Of a stretch of 30,696 nucleotides of DNA, positions 18,274 through 27,640 are shown in pieces. The stretch is from Prorocentrum cordatum (Eukaryota > Sar > Dinophyceae > Prorocentrales > Prorocentraceae): the NCBI GenBank assembly GCA_963575745.1, contig CAUYUJ010003664.1, forward strand, positions 20,001 to 50,696, given 5' to 3'. The translations under genes were made by a program, and so were the position numbers. The notes below the pieces were generated by a model. The model was not told the DNA's origin. It saw only the letters and a program-made list of their open reading frames with translations, and did no database searches. How positions within the stretch are numbered: the stretch's first letter is position 1; each line of letters starts with the position of its first letter.

Positions 18274-18569
18274 CCTCCCAAATTTACGCTTCTGCAGTTT
18301 TCTCTTCCTCTACCTCTGCCTCCTCTCCCTCGCCGCCTCTCTTCCTCGCGGCCCTGTGCCCACCTTTTCTCCCTCTCTGCCTCCCTCCCTCACCGCCTCG
18401 CTCTGCATTGCCTTTCCCCTATCCCGACTCCAGGCATACCCATCCCATCGAACAAGCCAATGATGAACGCGATCAACATGATGCGGGCCCAGATGTGCTG
18501 GACCCGCCCGGACCTCTTCGAGCACAAGGCACGTGAGGGTGGGGCTCCTCGCTTTTGTTCATCGGAGTA

Positions 18570-18603
18570 GTATACGTTCCCCAAACAGTGCTTGCACTTA
18601 GGG
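18570..18603. repeat. Conserved joint CAAACAGTGCTTGC, copy 1
   Basis: GTATAC, CC(C)CAAACAGTGCTTGC and TTAGGG in order; the same series is at 25631-25662. Both copies precede a GTCGCCGCC-type minisatellite by about 30-60 bases. Confidence 0.55.
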
Positions 18604-18635
18604 TTTCTTACTTGTTTTACTATGGAATTGGACGG

Positions 18636-18895
18636 GCCCGTCGAAATTTCGCCGCGTCGCCGCCCGTTGCAGTCTCGTTGCTGCCCACTTGGATGGTTCC
18701 GTCGAGGTTTCGCCGCGTCGCCGTCCGTAGTCGCATCGTGGCCGCCTCGTTGCCGCCTCGTTGCCGCCCTGTCCGCCCAAGTTTCTCCGCGTCGCCGCCC
18801 GTTGCAGTCTCGGTGCCGCCCACTTGGATGGGTCCGTCGAGGTTTCGCCGCGTCGCCGTCCGTTGCCGCCCACCGCTCTTGGGGGGTCCGTCGAG
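18636..18895. repeat. ~60-bp minisatellite with TTTCGCCGCGTCGCCG core
   Basis: About four units, each with TTTCGCCGCGTCGCCG(C/T)CCGT followed by a CCACTTGGATGG-type end (18640, 18702, 18781, 18838). The second is expanded by a GTTGCCGCC duplication. Confidence 0.8.
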
Positions 18896-18985
18896 GTTGC
18901 ATCACATAGCTTACTCCACATAGCTTGCGCCACATGGCTTGCACCACATCGCTTGCACCACGTAGATTGCACCACATATCGTACA
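18896..18985. repeat. 14-bp array, CACATAGCTTGCAC orientation
   Basis: Units such as CACATAGCTTGCGC, CACATGGCTTGCAC, CACATCGCTTGCAC and CACGTAGATTGCAC. This is the reverse complement of the arrays at 19138-19325 and 20276-20450. Confidence 0.85.
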
Positions 18986-19137
18986 CATCCGCAGTGCAAT
19001 GAATTACTGATTCAGGTTCACGCTGGCTAACACATGTTGCGTACACGTGTATAATATGTAAGCATGTGTGCATGTACCTTCTTGTACGGAATGCGCATCT
19101 AGCCAGAGTGAAACCCAAACAGTACGTTTCTAGCAAG

Positions 19138-19325
19138 ATATGTTGTGCAAACTATGTAATGCAATCTATGTTATGCACTCTATGTGGTGCAATCTATGTT
19201 GTGCATTCTATGGTGAAAAGATATGGTGTGCGATCCATGTGGGGCAATCTACGTGGCTCAATCTATGTTGTGCAAGTTATGTGGTGCAGTCTAAGTGGCA
19301 CAACCTATGTGGTGCAGTTCACCTT
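19138..19325. repeat. 14-bp array, GTGGTGCAATCTAT orientation
   Basis: About 13 units of GTGGTGCAATCTAT/GTTGTGCATTCTAT. It is inverted relative to 18896-18985, so the pair could form a long hairpin around a 150-base spacer. Confidence 0.85.
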
Positions 19326-19330
19326 GCAGA

Positions 19331-20110
19331 ACTTGAAGTTGTCAACTCCACTGCTCGCGCAATCGTCGCACGCATCCACCCGCAACTTGGTTTGCAAAAC
19401 CCATGCGGCGGCGACTGCGATGACTGCTCGGCGCTGACTGGCGCACCGCTGCGGCCGCGCTAGCGCGCACAGGCTCGCGCGCAGAGCGGCCGCTGACGCT
19501 CGCGCACTTCAGTGCGAGTCGGCGACTCGGGCGGGCGCGGTTTCATGGCGACGTCGGCAACGGCAAACACGATGATGATTGTAGCAATGCGAGTGGCTGC
19601 GACGACGAAGACGAAGGCAAGGCCAATGACGGTGCCGATGCTGATCACGCCGTAGAAGATGATGGTGTCCACGTGTCGGGGATGAAGGCTGTGAGAGGGT
19701 TTCGGCGTGCGTACACGACCGACGGGCGCGAGTGGCCCGCATGGTATTAGTTGACCGGGTTCGTATCCCCCCACAGCGCGCGCGCCAGGGCGCCCGACTG
19801 AGTTCGACATGTGCGCGCGAGAGGCACGTTTGGTTGAACTTGATGACAATGGGGGCAACCTACTGTTTTCGTTTGAATTCGTAAAAGCGTGCGCGCAGAC
19901 CTTTTGAACATTCGTGTTGCATGACCATTGTGTTTTATGTGTGCTTGGGGCTCTCGGATTTGAAACCCGTGCGAAACTTACGATTTTCGATGGGTTTCGG
20001 CATGCGCGCGCGACGACGTGCGCGTGTGCACTTCGTGTGGTTTTCGTAAAGGGGTTCATACAAACTGATGTTGCTCGGTAAGCGGATGTGCGCGCGTAGG
20101 ATCATTTGAC
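19331..20110. repeat. TGCGCGC-rich dispersed family, copy 1
   Basis: Starts at CTTGAAGTTGTCAA and shares ordered blocks with 22398-23225: GTTTGCAAAACCCATGCGGC, CCGCGCTAGCGCGCACAGG, AACACGATGATGATTGTAGC-type, GTGTCCACGTGT, GACCGACGGGCGCGA and TTCGACATG. A minus-strand frame (19460-20059) includes a hydrophobic stretch from VDTIIFYGVISIG to TIIIVFAVADVAM, echoed in copies 2 and 3. Whether it is coding is unknown. Confidence 0.7.
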
Positions 20111-20275
20111 GAGGATGAGAGGAGGGGCTCGGCACCGGCTTGGCTGTGATGGTACTAAGGGATACATCGACCGTACGATGGGGCAGACTAGTGTCTAAAT
20201 TGAAATCGCGAAAGTGTGTTCATAATCCTGTGGGGGAGGCGGGGGTGGAACATTCGAGTTGTCTGTATAATGGAC

Positions 20276-20450
20276 AACTTCTGTTGTGCAAGCTATGTGG
20301 TGCAAGATATGTGGTGCAATCTGTGTGCTGCAATAGGTGTTGTGTACTATGTGGTGCATTATATGTTGTGCATTCCATGAGGTGCAATCGTTTCGGGTCA
20401 ATATCTGTTGTGCAACTTTGTGTTGCAGTCAACTTGGTGCAATTCTTCAC
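20276..20450. repeat. 14-bp array, GTGGTGCAATCTAT orientation, second
   Basis: Same unit as 19138-19325 but more diverged. It lies beyond copy 1 of the TGCGCGC family, so that copy is bracketed by two same-direction arrays. Bases 20451-20835 hold no supported feature apart from a duplicated CATCTAGTGAAACAAAGCGA near 20698 and 20721. Confidence 0.8.
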
Positions 20451-20835
20451 GCTTCGCGCATCCTCGCCAGCTCTCGGTGCTGGTTTGCTAGTTCCCGCGC
20501 CATCTTGGCTACGCTGAGCCCGCTTCTGAGCCGGGCGCTGTTCTCCTCACTGTTTTTTTCTTTTCTTCGTCGCGGACCGCCCTAGCTTTGCCCGGCTTTC
20601 GAGTTGCTTCGCGAGCCCGCGTACCAATCAGTGTGCTCACCAGCCCATTCAGAGACACGGACTTTGACAGCTGACGGGAAGCAGGGACGAAGAGACACAT
20701 CTAGTGAAACAAAGCGAGCACATCTAGTGAAACAAAGCGAGCAACCGGGGTGAACAGAGAGATCTGGAAGCAAGGGGGTGGCCCTGGAAAGCCTCCTCGG
20801 GCCATCCCTGGGGGCCGCGTGGGGGCGAGGGGGGG

Positions 20836-21085
20836 GAGGAAGAGGAGGAGGAGGAGGAGGAGGAGGAGGAGGAGGAGGAGGAGGAGGAGGAGGAGGAGGA
20901 GGAGGAGGAGAGGAGGAGGAGGAGGAGGGAGGAGGAGGAGGAGGAGGAGGAGGAGGGAGGAGGAGAGGAGGGAGGAGGAGGGAGGAGGAGGAGCAGGAGG
21001 AGGAGGAGGGAGGAGGAGGAGGAGGACGAGGAGGAGGAGGAGGCGGAGGAGGAGGCGGAGGAGGAGGAGGAGAGGGAGGAGGAGG
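20836..21085. repeat. GGA/GAG microsatellite
   Basis: About 250 bases of GGA with GGGA, GCA, GAC and GCG interruptions. Confidence 0.95.
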
Positions 21086-21590
21086 AATAGGAAGAAGAAG
21101 AATAATAATAAGAAGAATCGTATTAAGAAGGATAACAACAACATTACTACTACTAACAATACTACTACTAATAATCAGATTACTAATATTAATACTAGTA
21201 ATAACAATACAAATAACAGCACTAATAACAATACTACTAACAATACTATTTTCAGCCTATACTAGTAATAATACCAATAACAACACCACCACTACTAATA
21301 TTATTATTAATATTAATAAGAGTAATCTTAATACTACCAATACTAACAACAATAATAATATTAATAATACTAAGCATACTAAGCAGACGAAGACACATAA
21401 GACGAATACTCATAATAATATTAAGAAGACTAATACTAATACGAATAATAATAAGCACAACAAGAAGGATGCTACTACGAATAATAAGAATACTCATAAT
21501 AAGGATAAGGATAATGATGCGGAGAAGGCGAAGGAGAAGGAGACGGGGAAGGAGAAGGAGAAGGGGAAGGAGAAGGATGACAATAATAAG
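21086..21590. repeat. Degenerate AAT/ACT/AAG triplet tract
   Basis: Period-three A/T-rich sequence reads as Asn/Thr/Ile/Lys over more than 400 bases with almost no stop in one + frame, then grades into AAGGAGAAG (21515-21570). Same type as 7485-7795. A 410-codon frame spans it (20778-22010), but it begins in GGA repeat and ends in CTTGGGG repeat, so I read it as repeat. Confidence 0.75.
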
Positions 21591-21727
21591 AGGAGGAGGA
21601 GGAGGAGGAGGAGGAGGAGGAGGAGGAGGAGGAGGAAGAGGAAGACGACGACGACGACGACCACGACGATGCAGAGGAGGAACATGAACAAGAAGACGAT
21701 GAGGGCAATGGCTGTGACGACGAGGAG
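21591..21727. repeat. GGA then GAC triplet tract
   Basis: GGA units to about 21635, then GACGACGACGACCACGACG and GAGGAGG words leading to the CTTGGGG block. Confidence 0.85.
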
Positions 21728-22250
21728 GAGCCCTCTTGGGGCCCTCTTGGGGGCCTCTTGGGGGCCTCTTGGTTGCCCTGGAGGGCGTCTTGGGGCTGTC
21801 GTGGGGGGTCTCGGTGAAACGGGGGGGGGGGGTGCTAAAGTCTACCACCCCCCTATTTGGGCCATCAAAAACAGCATCTTGGGACGTTCTTGGCCTCCTC
21901 TTGGGGCGCTGTCGGGCGGTCGTGGGGCAGTCTTGGGGGGCATCTTGGGCCCCTCTTGGAGCTCTCTTGGGCCATCTTGGGGCCACCCTGACGCCTCAAC
22001 AACTCACTAGAAGCGAAAAGGCGAAAAGGCAACCTTCATTGATGTTCCTGAGGTTGTTGAAGGATTTTGGCTTCTCGGGGAGGTCCTTAGGGGTCTTTGA
22101 GGGCACCTGGAACCGTCTTGTGGCCGTCTTGCGTCATCTTAGAGGCACGGTGGCATATTGAGCGATCTTGCGCTATCTGGAGCCCTCTTGGATGCCATCT
22201 TGGATCATCGGATGCCCTCTTGGAACAATCTTGAGCGAAAAAGGGTTCTT
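21728..22250. repeat. CTTGGGGCC-type dispersed repeat block 3
   Basis: Dense CCTCTTGGGGGCC units at 21728-21815 and 21885-21990, a G-run/C-run hairpin at 21821-21853, a spacer GAAGCGAAAAGGCGAAAAGG at 22010-22029 like block 2, and more units to 22230. Confidence 0.8.
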
Positions 22251-22257
22251 TGAGGAC

Positions 22258-22385
22258 TCGCGACCCCCTCGTCCAGACCCCTGGGAGGGGAGGGGGAACG
22301 TACCCCTCCCTTGAGGGAAGATCAGGTTTTGGAAGAGGAAAGACATATCTCGTTAGACCACCTGCGTCCAGACGGCTGGTGGCAT
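22258..22385. repeat. Dispersed repeat joint, copy 2
   Basis: CGCGACCCCCTCGTCCAGACC, GGGAGGGGAGGGGG, GGAAGAGGAAAGA, then CCAGACGGCTGGTGG, parallel to 2936-3062. It directly precedes copy 2 of the TGCGCGC family. Confidence 0.65.
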
Positions 22386-22397
22386 TAATTGTGCTTT

Positions 22398-23225
22398 CCT
22401 TGAAGTTGTCAATTGCAGTGCTCGCGCAATCATCCCACCCACTCAGCCGCAAGTTGGTTTGCAAAACCCATGCGGCGGCGTTTGCGATGACGTCTCGGCG
22501 CTGGCTGGCGCAACGTTGCGGCCGCGCTAGCGCGCACAGGCTTGCGCGCAGAGCGGCCAGCTAGTCTGGCGCGACCGACGCGGCCGCGGTGGCGCTGCCC
22601 GTTTGGGACGTCCCAGTGTGTTTCGCAGGCCGCGCCGACGCGCGGGCACTTCAATGCGAGTAACTGACTCGGGCGGACGTGGGCTCATGGCGGCGTCGGC
22701 AACGGCAGACACGATGATGATTGTAGCGGTGCTGGTGGTGACGACGATGACGACGGCAAGGTCGATGACGGCGACGGTTGTGATCATGCCGATGACGATG
22801 ATAGTGTCCACGTGTTAGTGATGAGCGCTGTGAAACGGTTTTCGGCATGTGCGAGCGGCCGACGGGCGCGAATGACACGCATGTTTTTTTGTTGCTTGGC
22901 TTCGTGCCCACCCTCCCATCACGCGTGCAAAAGGCTTTCAACTGAATTCGACATGCGCGCTCGAAAGACACGCTTGGTCGAATTAGTTGACAATTTACCA
23001 TGACTGTTCATATCCGCAAGACTGCGCACGAGCGCGCGCCACTTTTCTTTGAACGCTCATGTTTGGAAGCGTCTGAAATCCTTGTGAAACTGATGTTTTT
23101 GACAATTGTCGGGGTGCGCGCGTTGACGCGTGCTTTTGCATGTCGTAGTACTTTTGCAGAAGGGGTCTTGCACATGGATGGTTTTTGATAGACGAGTGTG
23201 CGCGCACAGTTGTTTTCCCCAACCC
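22398..23225. repeat. TGCGCGC-rich dispersed family, copy 2
   Basis: Parallel to 19331-20110 with an extra about 90-base GC-rich piece at 22560-22645. The minus-strand hydrophobic frame is kept here too (22811-22527, VDTIIVIGMITTVAVIDLAVVIVV then ATIIIVSAVADAAM). Confidence 0.7.
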
Positions 23226-23365
23226 TCCCTTGGTTGGGTTTTGGCTTTGAATAGAGCGCCGTGGTCTCCATCACTCACTCCTCCCCCTCCTTCTTCCCTC
23301 CTTTCTCCTCCTCCTCGTTTTCCTTCTCTTCCGTGCCTCGTGGATTATTCCCAACCCTCCCTTTC

Positions 23366-24366
23366 GTGGGCTCCTGGGAGGTCCAACGGGGGTGTGTCCG
23401 ACGGGGACCACCACGAGTTCTCGCCGACCCTTGGGTGGCTGCGATCTGCGAAACTGTCGCCACCTGTCGTGGGGTTCTGGGAGGTCCAGCGAGGTGACAT
23501 CTTACGCGGATCACCACGAGACCTCGCCGCCCCCTGGGTGGCTGCGATGTGCGAAACCGTCGCCACTTTCGTGGGCTTGTGGGAAGGCCAGCGGAGTGAC
23601 GTGTTACGCGGATCACCACGAGAACTCGCCGTCCCCTTGGGTGGCAGCGATCTGCGAAACCGTCGCCACTTTCGTTGGCTTTTGGGAGGGCCGGAAGAGT
23701 GACGTCCTACGCGGATCACCACGAGACCTCGTCGCCCCTTGGGTGGCTGCGATGTGCGAAACTGTCGCCACGTGTCGTGGGGTTCTGGGAGGGCCAGCGG
23801 ACTGACTTACGCGGATCCCCACGAGTTCTCGCCGGCCCCTGGATGGCTGCGACCTGCGAAGCCGTCGCCACTTTCGTGGGCTTGTGGGAGGGCCAGCGGA
23901 GTGACGTGTTACGCGGATCGCCACGAGACCTCGCCGTCTCTCGGGGGGGGGGGCTGCGATGTGCGAAACCGTCGCCGCTTTCGTGGTTTTTTGGGAGGGC
24001 CCGCGGAATAACGTGGATCACCACGAGACCTCGCCGTCCCCCCCGGGGTGGCTGCGATCTGCGAAAATGTCGCCAATTTCTTGGGCTTCTGGGAGTGCCG
24101 GCGGAGTGACGTCTTGCGGGGATCACCACGAGACCTCGCCGTCCTCCTGGGGGTTTGCGATGGGATTCCAGGAGGGCCAGCGGAGTGACGTTCTACGCGG
24201 ATCGCCACGAGACCTCGCCGTCTCTCGGGGGGGGGGCTGCGATGTGCGAAACCGTCGCCGCTTTCGTGGGCTTGTGGGAAGGCCAGCGGAGTGACGCGTT
24301 ACGCGGATCACCACGAGAACTCGCCGTCCCCCCCGGTGGCTGCGATCCGTGAAATCGTCCCCTCCA
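23366..24366. repeat. ~103-bp tandem array, about 10 units
   Basis: Units begin near 23366, 23469, 23571, 23674, 23776, 23874, 23982, 24079, 24152 and 24265. Each has GGGAGGGCCAGCGGAGTGAC, ACGCGGATCACCACGAGACC and TGCGATCTGCGAAACCGTCG. Units 2 and 5 share TGTCGTGGGGTTCTGGG, while units 3, 6 and 10 share CGTGGGCTTGTGGGA, which suggests a three-unit higher-order period of about 307 bases. Confidence 0.9.
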
Positions 24367-24875
24367 GTCCCATGAGGCATGGGCGGCTGGGTAATTCTAT
24401 AATCTTGGCGGCAGTCATAGCGCGCAGAGCTTTGTCCACTCCCACGAATTATGTCTTCAATCGTCCCTCCACATGATTCCGCGCCGACTCGGGGTCGCTC
24501 TCCTGCCAACGACCTGACTCTTAAGAGTAACGCCGCGTATGTGAAACATCCGACTCTGGCCCGACGCTTTTTGGCGAAGCGTTGAAGGGCGCTGCGGATC
24601 ATTCAATGATTGTCTTTTACTGAGCGGTCCGATGTATACTCGCCACATGCTTACAATGGTTGGGTACGCCCCCCCGGTGTTTGTTGCAAAGGATTGGGGG
24701 GGCGTCGATCGACCGACTTGGGTGGGAGGGTATGATCTCGTATTCGAAACGAACAGTAGGGCACAATCGCATGTAAAGTGTAGGTGGGTCGCGAGGGTGT
24801 GTGGATAAGTCGAGGGGGAGGATGGTGGATCTAAGCTTGGGTTGTAGGTATGAAGCCTGCGTGTTGGATGTTCCA
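24367..24875. other. Unique-looking spacer
   Basis: No coding or repeat signal that I can support. It contains a perfect palindrome ACTCTTAAGAGT (24517-24528). Confidence 0.5.
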
Positions 24876-25480
24876 TGGGGTCTCGTGGGTGGCCTCTCGG
24901 GGGCCTCTTGGGTGCAGTCTTGAGGCCTCTTGGGGCCGTTTTTGGTTCTCTTGGGCCTTTTATTGGGCCTCCTAGGGGCCTCTTGGGGCCTAATAGGGGT
25001 CCTCTTGGGGCCTCCCGGGGGCCCCTGGGGGCCTCCTGGGGGGCCTCTTGGGGCGGAAGTTTTGAATTTTCGGCTCGTTTTCCGCCTCTTGGGCTTCTTT
25101 CGGGTTTATGGGCCTTCTTGTTGGGCCGTTTTGGGGCGCTCGTAGGCTGTCTTTGGGTCCCCTTGAAGGCCTCTTGGGCTGTCTTGTGGTGCTCCTGGGG
25201 GCCTTTCGGGCTGGTTTGGGGTGTCGTGCAGCCGAAGAAACGAACACGCCAACACTTTGCAAGTACCAAACGAAACTCAATAATTCTTGTCTCTTGGGGC
25301 CCTTTTGGGAGGCCTTTTGGAGGCCTCTTGGGGTGTCTTGGAGGTCTCTTGGGCCATCTTGAGGCCATCTTGGGAGTCTTGGGGGGATCTTTCGGCGACT
25401 CGGGGCTCTCTTTCTTGGACCGTCTTGGGTGCTCCGTGGGGCTTCCGAGAGAGTTCGCAATCTTGGCTCTGGGCCATTAA
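24876..25480. repeat. CTTGGGGCC-type dispersed repeat block 4
   Basis: The longest and cleanest of the blocks, with CCTCTTGGGGCC and GGGGGCC units. A non-repeat island at 25232-25290 (CGAAGAAACGAACACGCC...) interrupts it. Bases 25481-25630 hold nothing recognisable. Confidence 0.85.
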
Positions 25481-25630
25481 GGACTCTTCAGGAGTGCGGT
25501 CTGAGGTTCAGGGGATTGGGCAAAGGACCTGAGGACGCCCATTCCGTGCCCAGCGGCGCGGTGGCGGATCCGAATTCCTTTTTCGCAAGGAGAATCTATG
25601 TAATGGAACGCAAGGCATGCAGCGCTTTAC

Positions 25631-25662
25631 GTATACTCCTCAAACAGTGCTTGCCTTTAGGG
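25631..25662. repeat. Conserved joint CAAACAGTGCTTGC, copy 2
   Basis: GTATACTCCTCAAACAGTGC then TTGCCTTTAGGG, parallel to 18570-18603. Confidence 0.55.
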
Positions 25663-25692
25663 GCTCTTGATTGTCACTAAGAAACTGAGCCA

Positions 25693-25905
25693 GTGTGGCG
25701 GTCTGGCGACTGTGTTATCCCCGTGGCCACCCTGTCGCCGTTTCGTGGCCGCTTGTCGTCTGGGCTGGTGTGTCGGTCTGGCGGCTATGTTGTCGCCGTC
25801 GCCGCCCCTTCGCCGCCTCGCCATCGCCCGTCGTCTGGGCCGGTGTGGCGGTCTGGCGGCTACGTTGTCGCCGTCGCCGCCCCGTCGCCGCCTAGTCGGC
25901 GCCCA
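25693..25905. repeat. 75-bp tandem repeat, 2.8 copies
   Basis: GTGTGGCGGTCTGGCG at 25693, 25768 and 25843: exact 75-base period, hence frame-preserving (25 codons), with GTCGCCGTCGCCGCC cores. Confidence 0.9.
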
Positions 25906-26084
25906 CATTTTCGCCTTCAATACGAAATTTGGATCCCCCCGTGGGAATTATCGATACCCCGTGGGATAATTCAATTTACGCATGATTCCGCCCCATCGTT
26001 CATCATGCGTTGATATCATCCCAGCCAGACCGATATCACTGCCCTCCCCTCATCCTCGTCCAATCATATTGTGCGCGAGTATTC

Positions 26085-26570
26085 GTGTATCGAACATCAT
26101 CAATTCACAACAATCCTTTGCAACATAATGTGACAAAGTGCACACTCGCGCGTCGTCGCGCGCGCATGCCATAACATTTGAAACATTTTAGGTGTCGCAA
26201 GTGGTTCAACGAACGCGTATTCGAAAACCGTGGTCTTGCAACATGAATGTTCAAAACAGTCTGCGCGCGCTCGCCCTTCCGGCTTTTGACGATCACCGCA
26301 GGTCCCACACATTTTTCTTATCAAGTGCGACCAAGCTGGCCTCCCGCGCGCGCGTGTCGAAATCATTCGAACGCGCTTGCGCGCGTGCTGGGGTAGTACG
26401 ACCCTTGCCAAGTCACACCATGCGGGTCACTCGCACCCGTCTGGCGTGCGCGCATGTCGACGTCGGCGCTATCATTTTTTCACCGGCGTGATCAGCATCG
26501 GCGCCGTCATCGTCCTTGCCGTCGTCATCGTCATCGTCGTCACTGGCATTGTTAAGCTCCTGTGAGGCGA
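26085..26570. repeat. TGCGCGC-rich dispersed family, copy 3, inverted
   Basis: Its reverse complement matches copy 1 in order: GCCGATGCTGATCACGCCG, GCGAGTGACCCGCATGG, GCGCGCAGACTGTTTTGAAC, CATTCATGTTGCAAGACCA, GGCATGCGCGCGCGACGACG. The hydrophobic frame is on the + strand here (FTGVISIGAVIVLAVVIVIV), as expected for an inverted copy. Confidence 0.7.
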
Positions 26571-26593
26571 ACGTGGGGCTGCGATATCCGCTT

Positions 26594-26611
26594 CCGCTTA
26601 TTTTGCTCAAG
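26594..26611 (+). other. Weak spliced-leader-like motif
   Basis: CCGCTTATTTTGCTCAAG: CCG, ATTTTG and CTCAAG in leader order with gaps. It could be chance. It precedes the coding remnant at 26691 in the same orientation. Confidence 0.25.
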
Positions 26612-26690
26612 CTTTTCAGGAGATACAGTCTTTCTTCCACGCGTTGGTTCCCGACCTGCTCCGTTCTGGTCTACACGGCCGCGGTAGTCC

Positions 26691-27640
26691 GTGCAGCCTC
26701 GGGCCCGTGTCCGGCGTGCACGTGTGTGTCCGAGCTGCGTTGACCACCCCTTACTTGCTTCTGTCCCGGCGGGCAGGTGCACGTGGCGCATAGCCCCTCC
26801 CGAGGGTGTGGGCAGAGCGGCGTGGGTCGGGGTGTTGTGCTATGCGCGCGGTCTGATCGCTGGCGCCGTGCTCGCGGGGTTCGCGGTACTGCGGGTTTGC
26901 CCTTCGCGCGGCAGGGCGGCCCCTGAGATGGCGAGCGCGGTTGCCGAGCTCGCTTCGTCGTCGGTCGGCGTCGCCTCGGCATCGGACGTCGAGAGCGCAG
27001 CGGCCGAGCTGGCGAGGGCAGGCGGACAGCGGGCGCTGGTGGCGCGGGGATTGTCCCGCGGGTCCTGCCAGTGGCGAGGGGCGCGCGCGGCCGCCACGAC
27101 AGGTCCTTCGCCGACGCCGTGAAGAAGCAGACGGGTAGCCTTCGCGGCGACTGGCCAGTATTGGGGCCGATGACCTTGCTCTGGGTGCCATGATTCGTGC
27201 TCCGTATGGCTGGCGGGGCCGTGGCGTGGCGCGCGCGCTGGCTCGCGGTCATGGGCATCGCGGAAAGCGACGACTAGGCGCAGCAGCGTAAGACGTTGTG
27301 CCGCATCGTCGAGTCTGCGCTGATGTACGACCGACCAGATCGGCATCGCGGAGTTGGCCGCTTCGAGTACATGGCGCGCTAGCTGCAGCTGATCGAGGAG
27401 AGGGCATTCGACCCGAAGCGGAAACGAAGGACAGCGCGCTTCCAGACGCGCTGATGAGTGAGGTTGGGCACTTCATCGGCGCGGGCGAGACTCGCGGAAT
27501 CCCGGGCATCTGCGCCGCCCTCGCGCAGTTCATCGTGTGGCAGATGAACATGGATGCGTCGGTGTCCAAGAATAGACGCAGGGCGCGGGAGGGGCGCGCT
27601 TTGCGGGCGCCATGGCGCCCCTCGGGGGCCCGAGCTGGGG
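26691..27640 (+). pseudogene. Decayed coding remnant with a dinoflagellate-typical domain
   Basis: First part (26691-27122, open): a VCPSC-type Cys motif, a hydrophobic segment AWVGVLCYARGLIAGAVLAG (possible membrane helix), then an Ala/Glu-rich stretch. Second part, another frame from about 27113: KKQTGSLRGDWPVLGPMTLLW, then RWLAVMGIAESDD, KTLCRIVESALMYDRPD and LQLIEERAFDP, with stops TGA 27191, TAG 27275 and TAG 27380. Third part, another frame from about 27425: ALMSEVGHFIGAGETRGIPGICAALAQFIVWQ through KNRRRAREGRA. This order resembles a protein region I recall as widespread in dinoflagellate gene models, where it often precedes retroelement polymerases. That recollection is unverified. Each stop differs by one C-to-T change from a sensible codon (CGA or CAG). 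Confidence 0.4.

Noticed and set aside
17602-18570. 322-codon + strand frame
   Set aside because: It crosses a palindrome arm, C/T-rich tract and an inverted-repeat element; the protein is low complexity Pro/Ser/Leu.
19755-19775. tRNA-like B-box (GGTTCGTATCC) in copy 1 of the TGCGCGC family
   Set aside because: No matching A-box or cloverleaf, and not conserved in copies 2 and 3.
20778-22010. 410-codon open frame on the + strand
   Set aside because: It consists of GGA repeat, degenerate AAY triplets, more GGA and CTTGGGG repeat; no domain or plausible start.
23130-24366. Frames reading a 34-residue repeat through the ~103-bp array
   Set aside because: Open on both strands, with units of slightly different length that break the frame; better explained as satellite DNA.
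23366-24366. CRISPR-like repeat-spacer array
   Set aside because: The whole ~103-base unit is conserved, with no unique spacers, and the context is eukaryotic.
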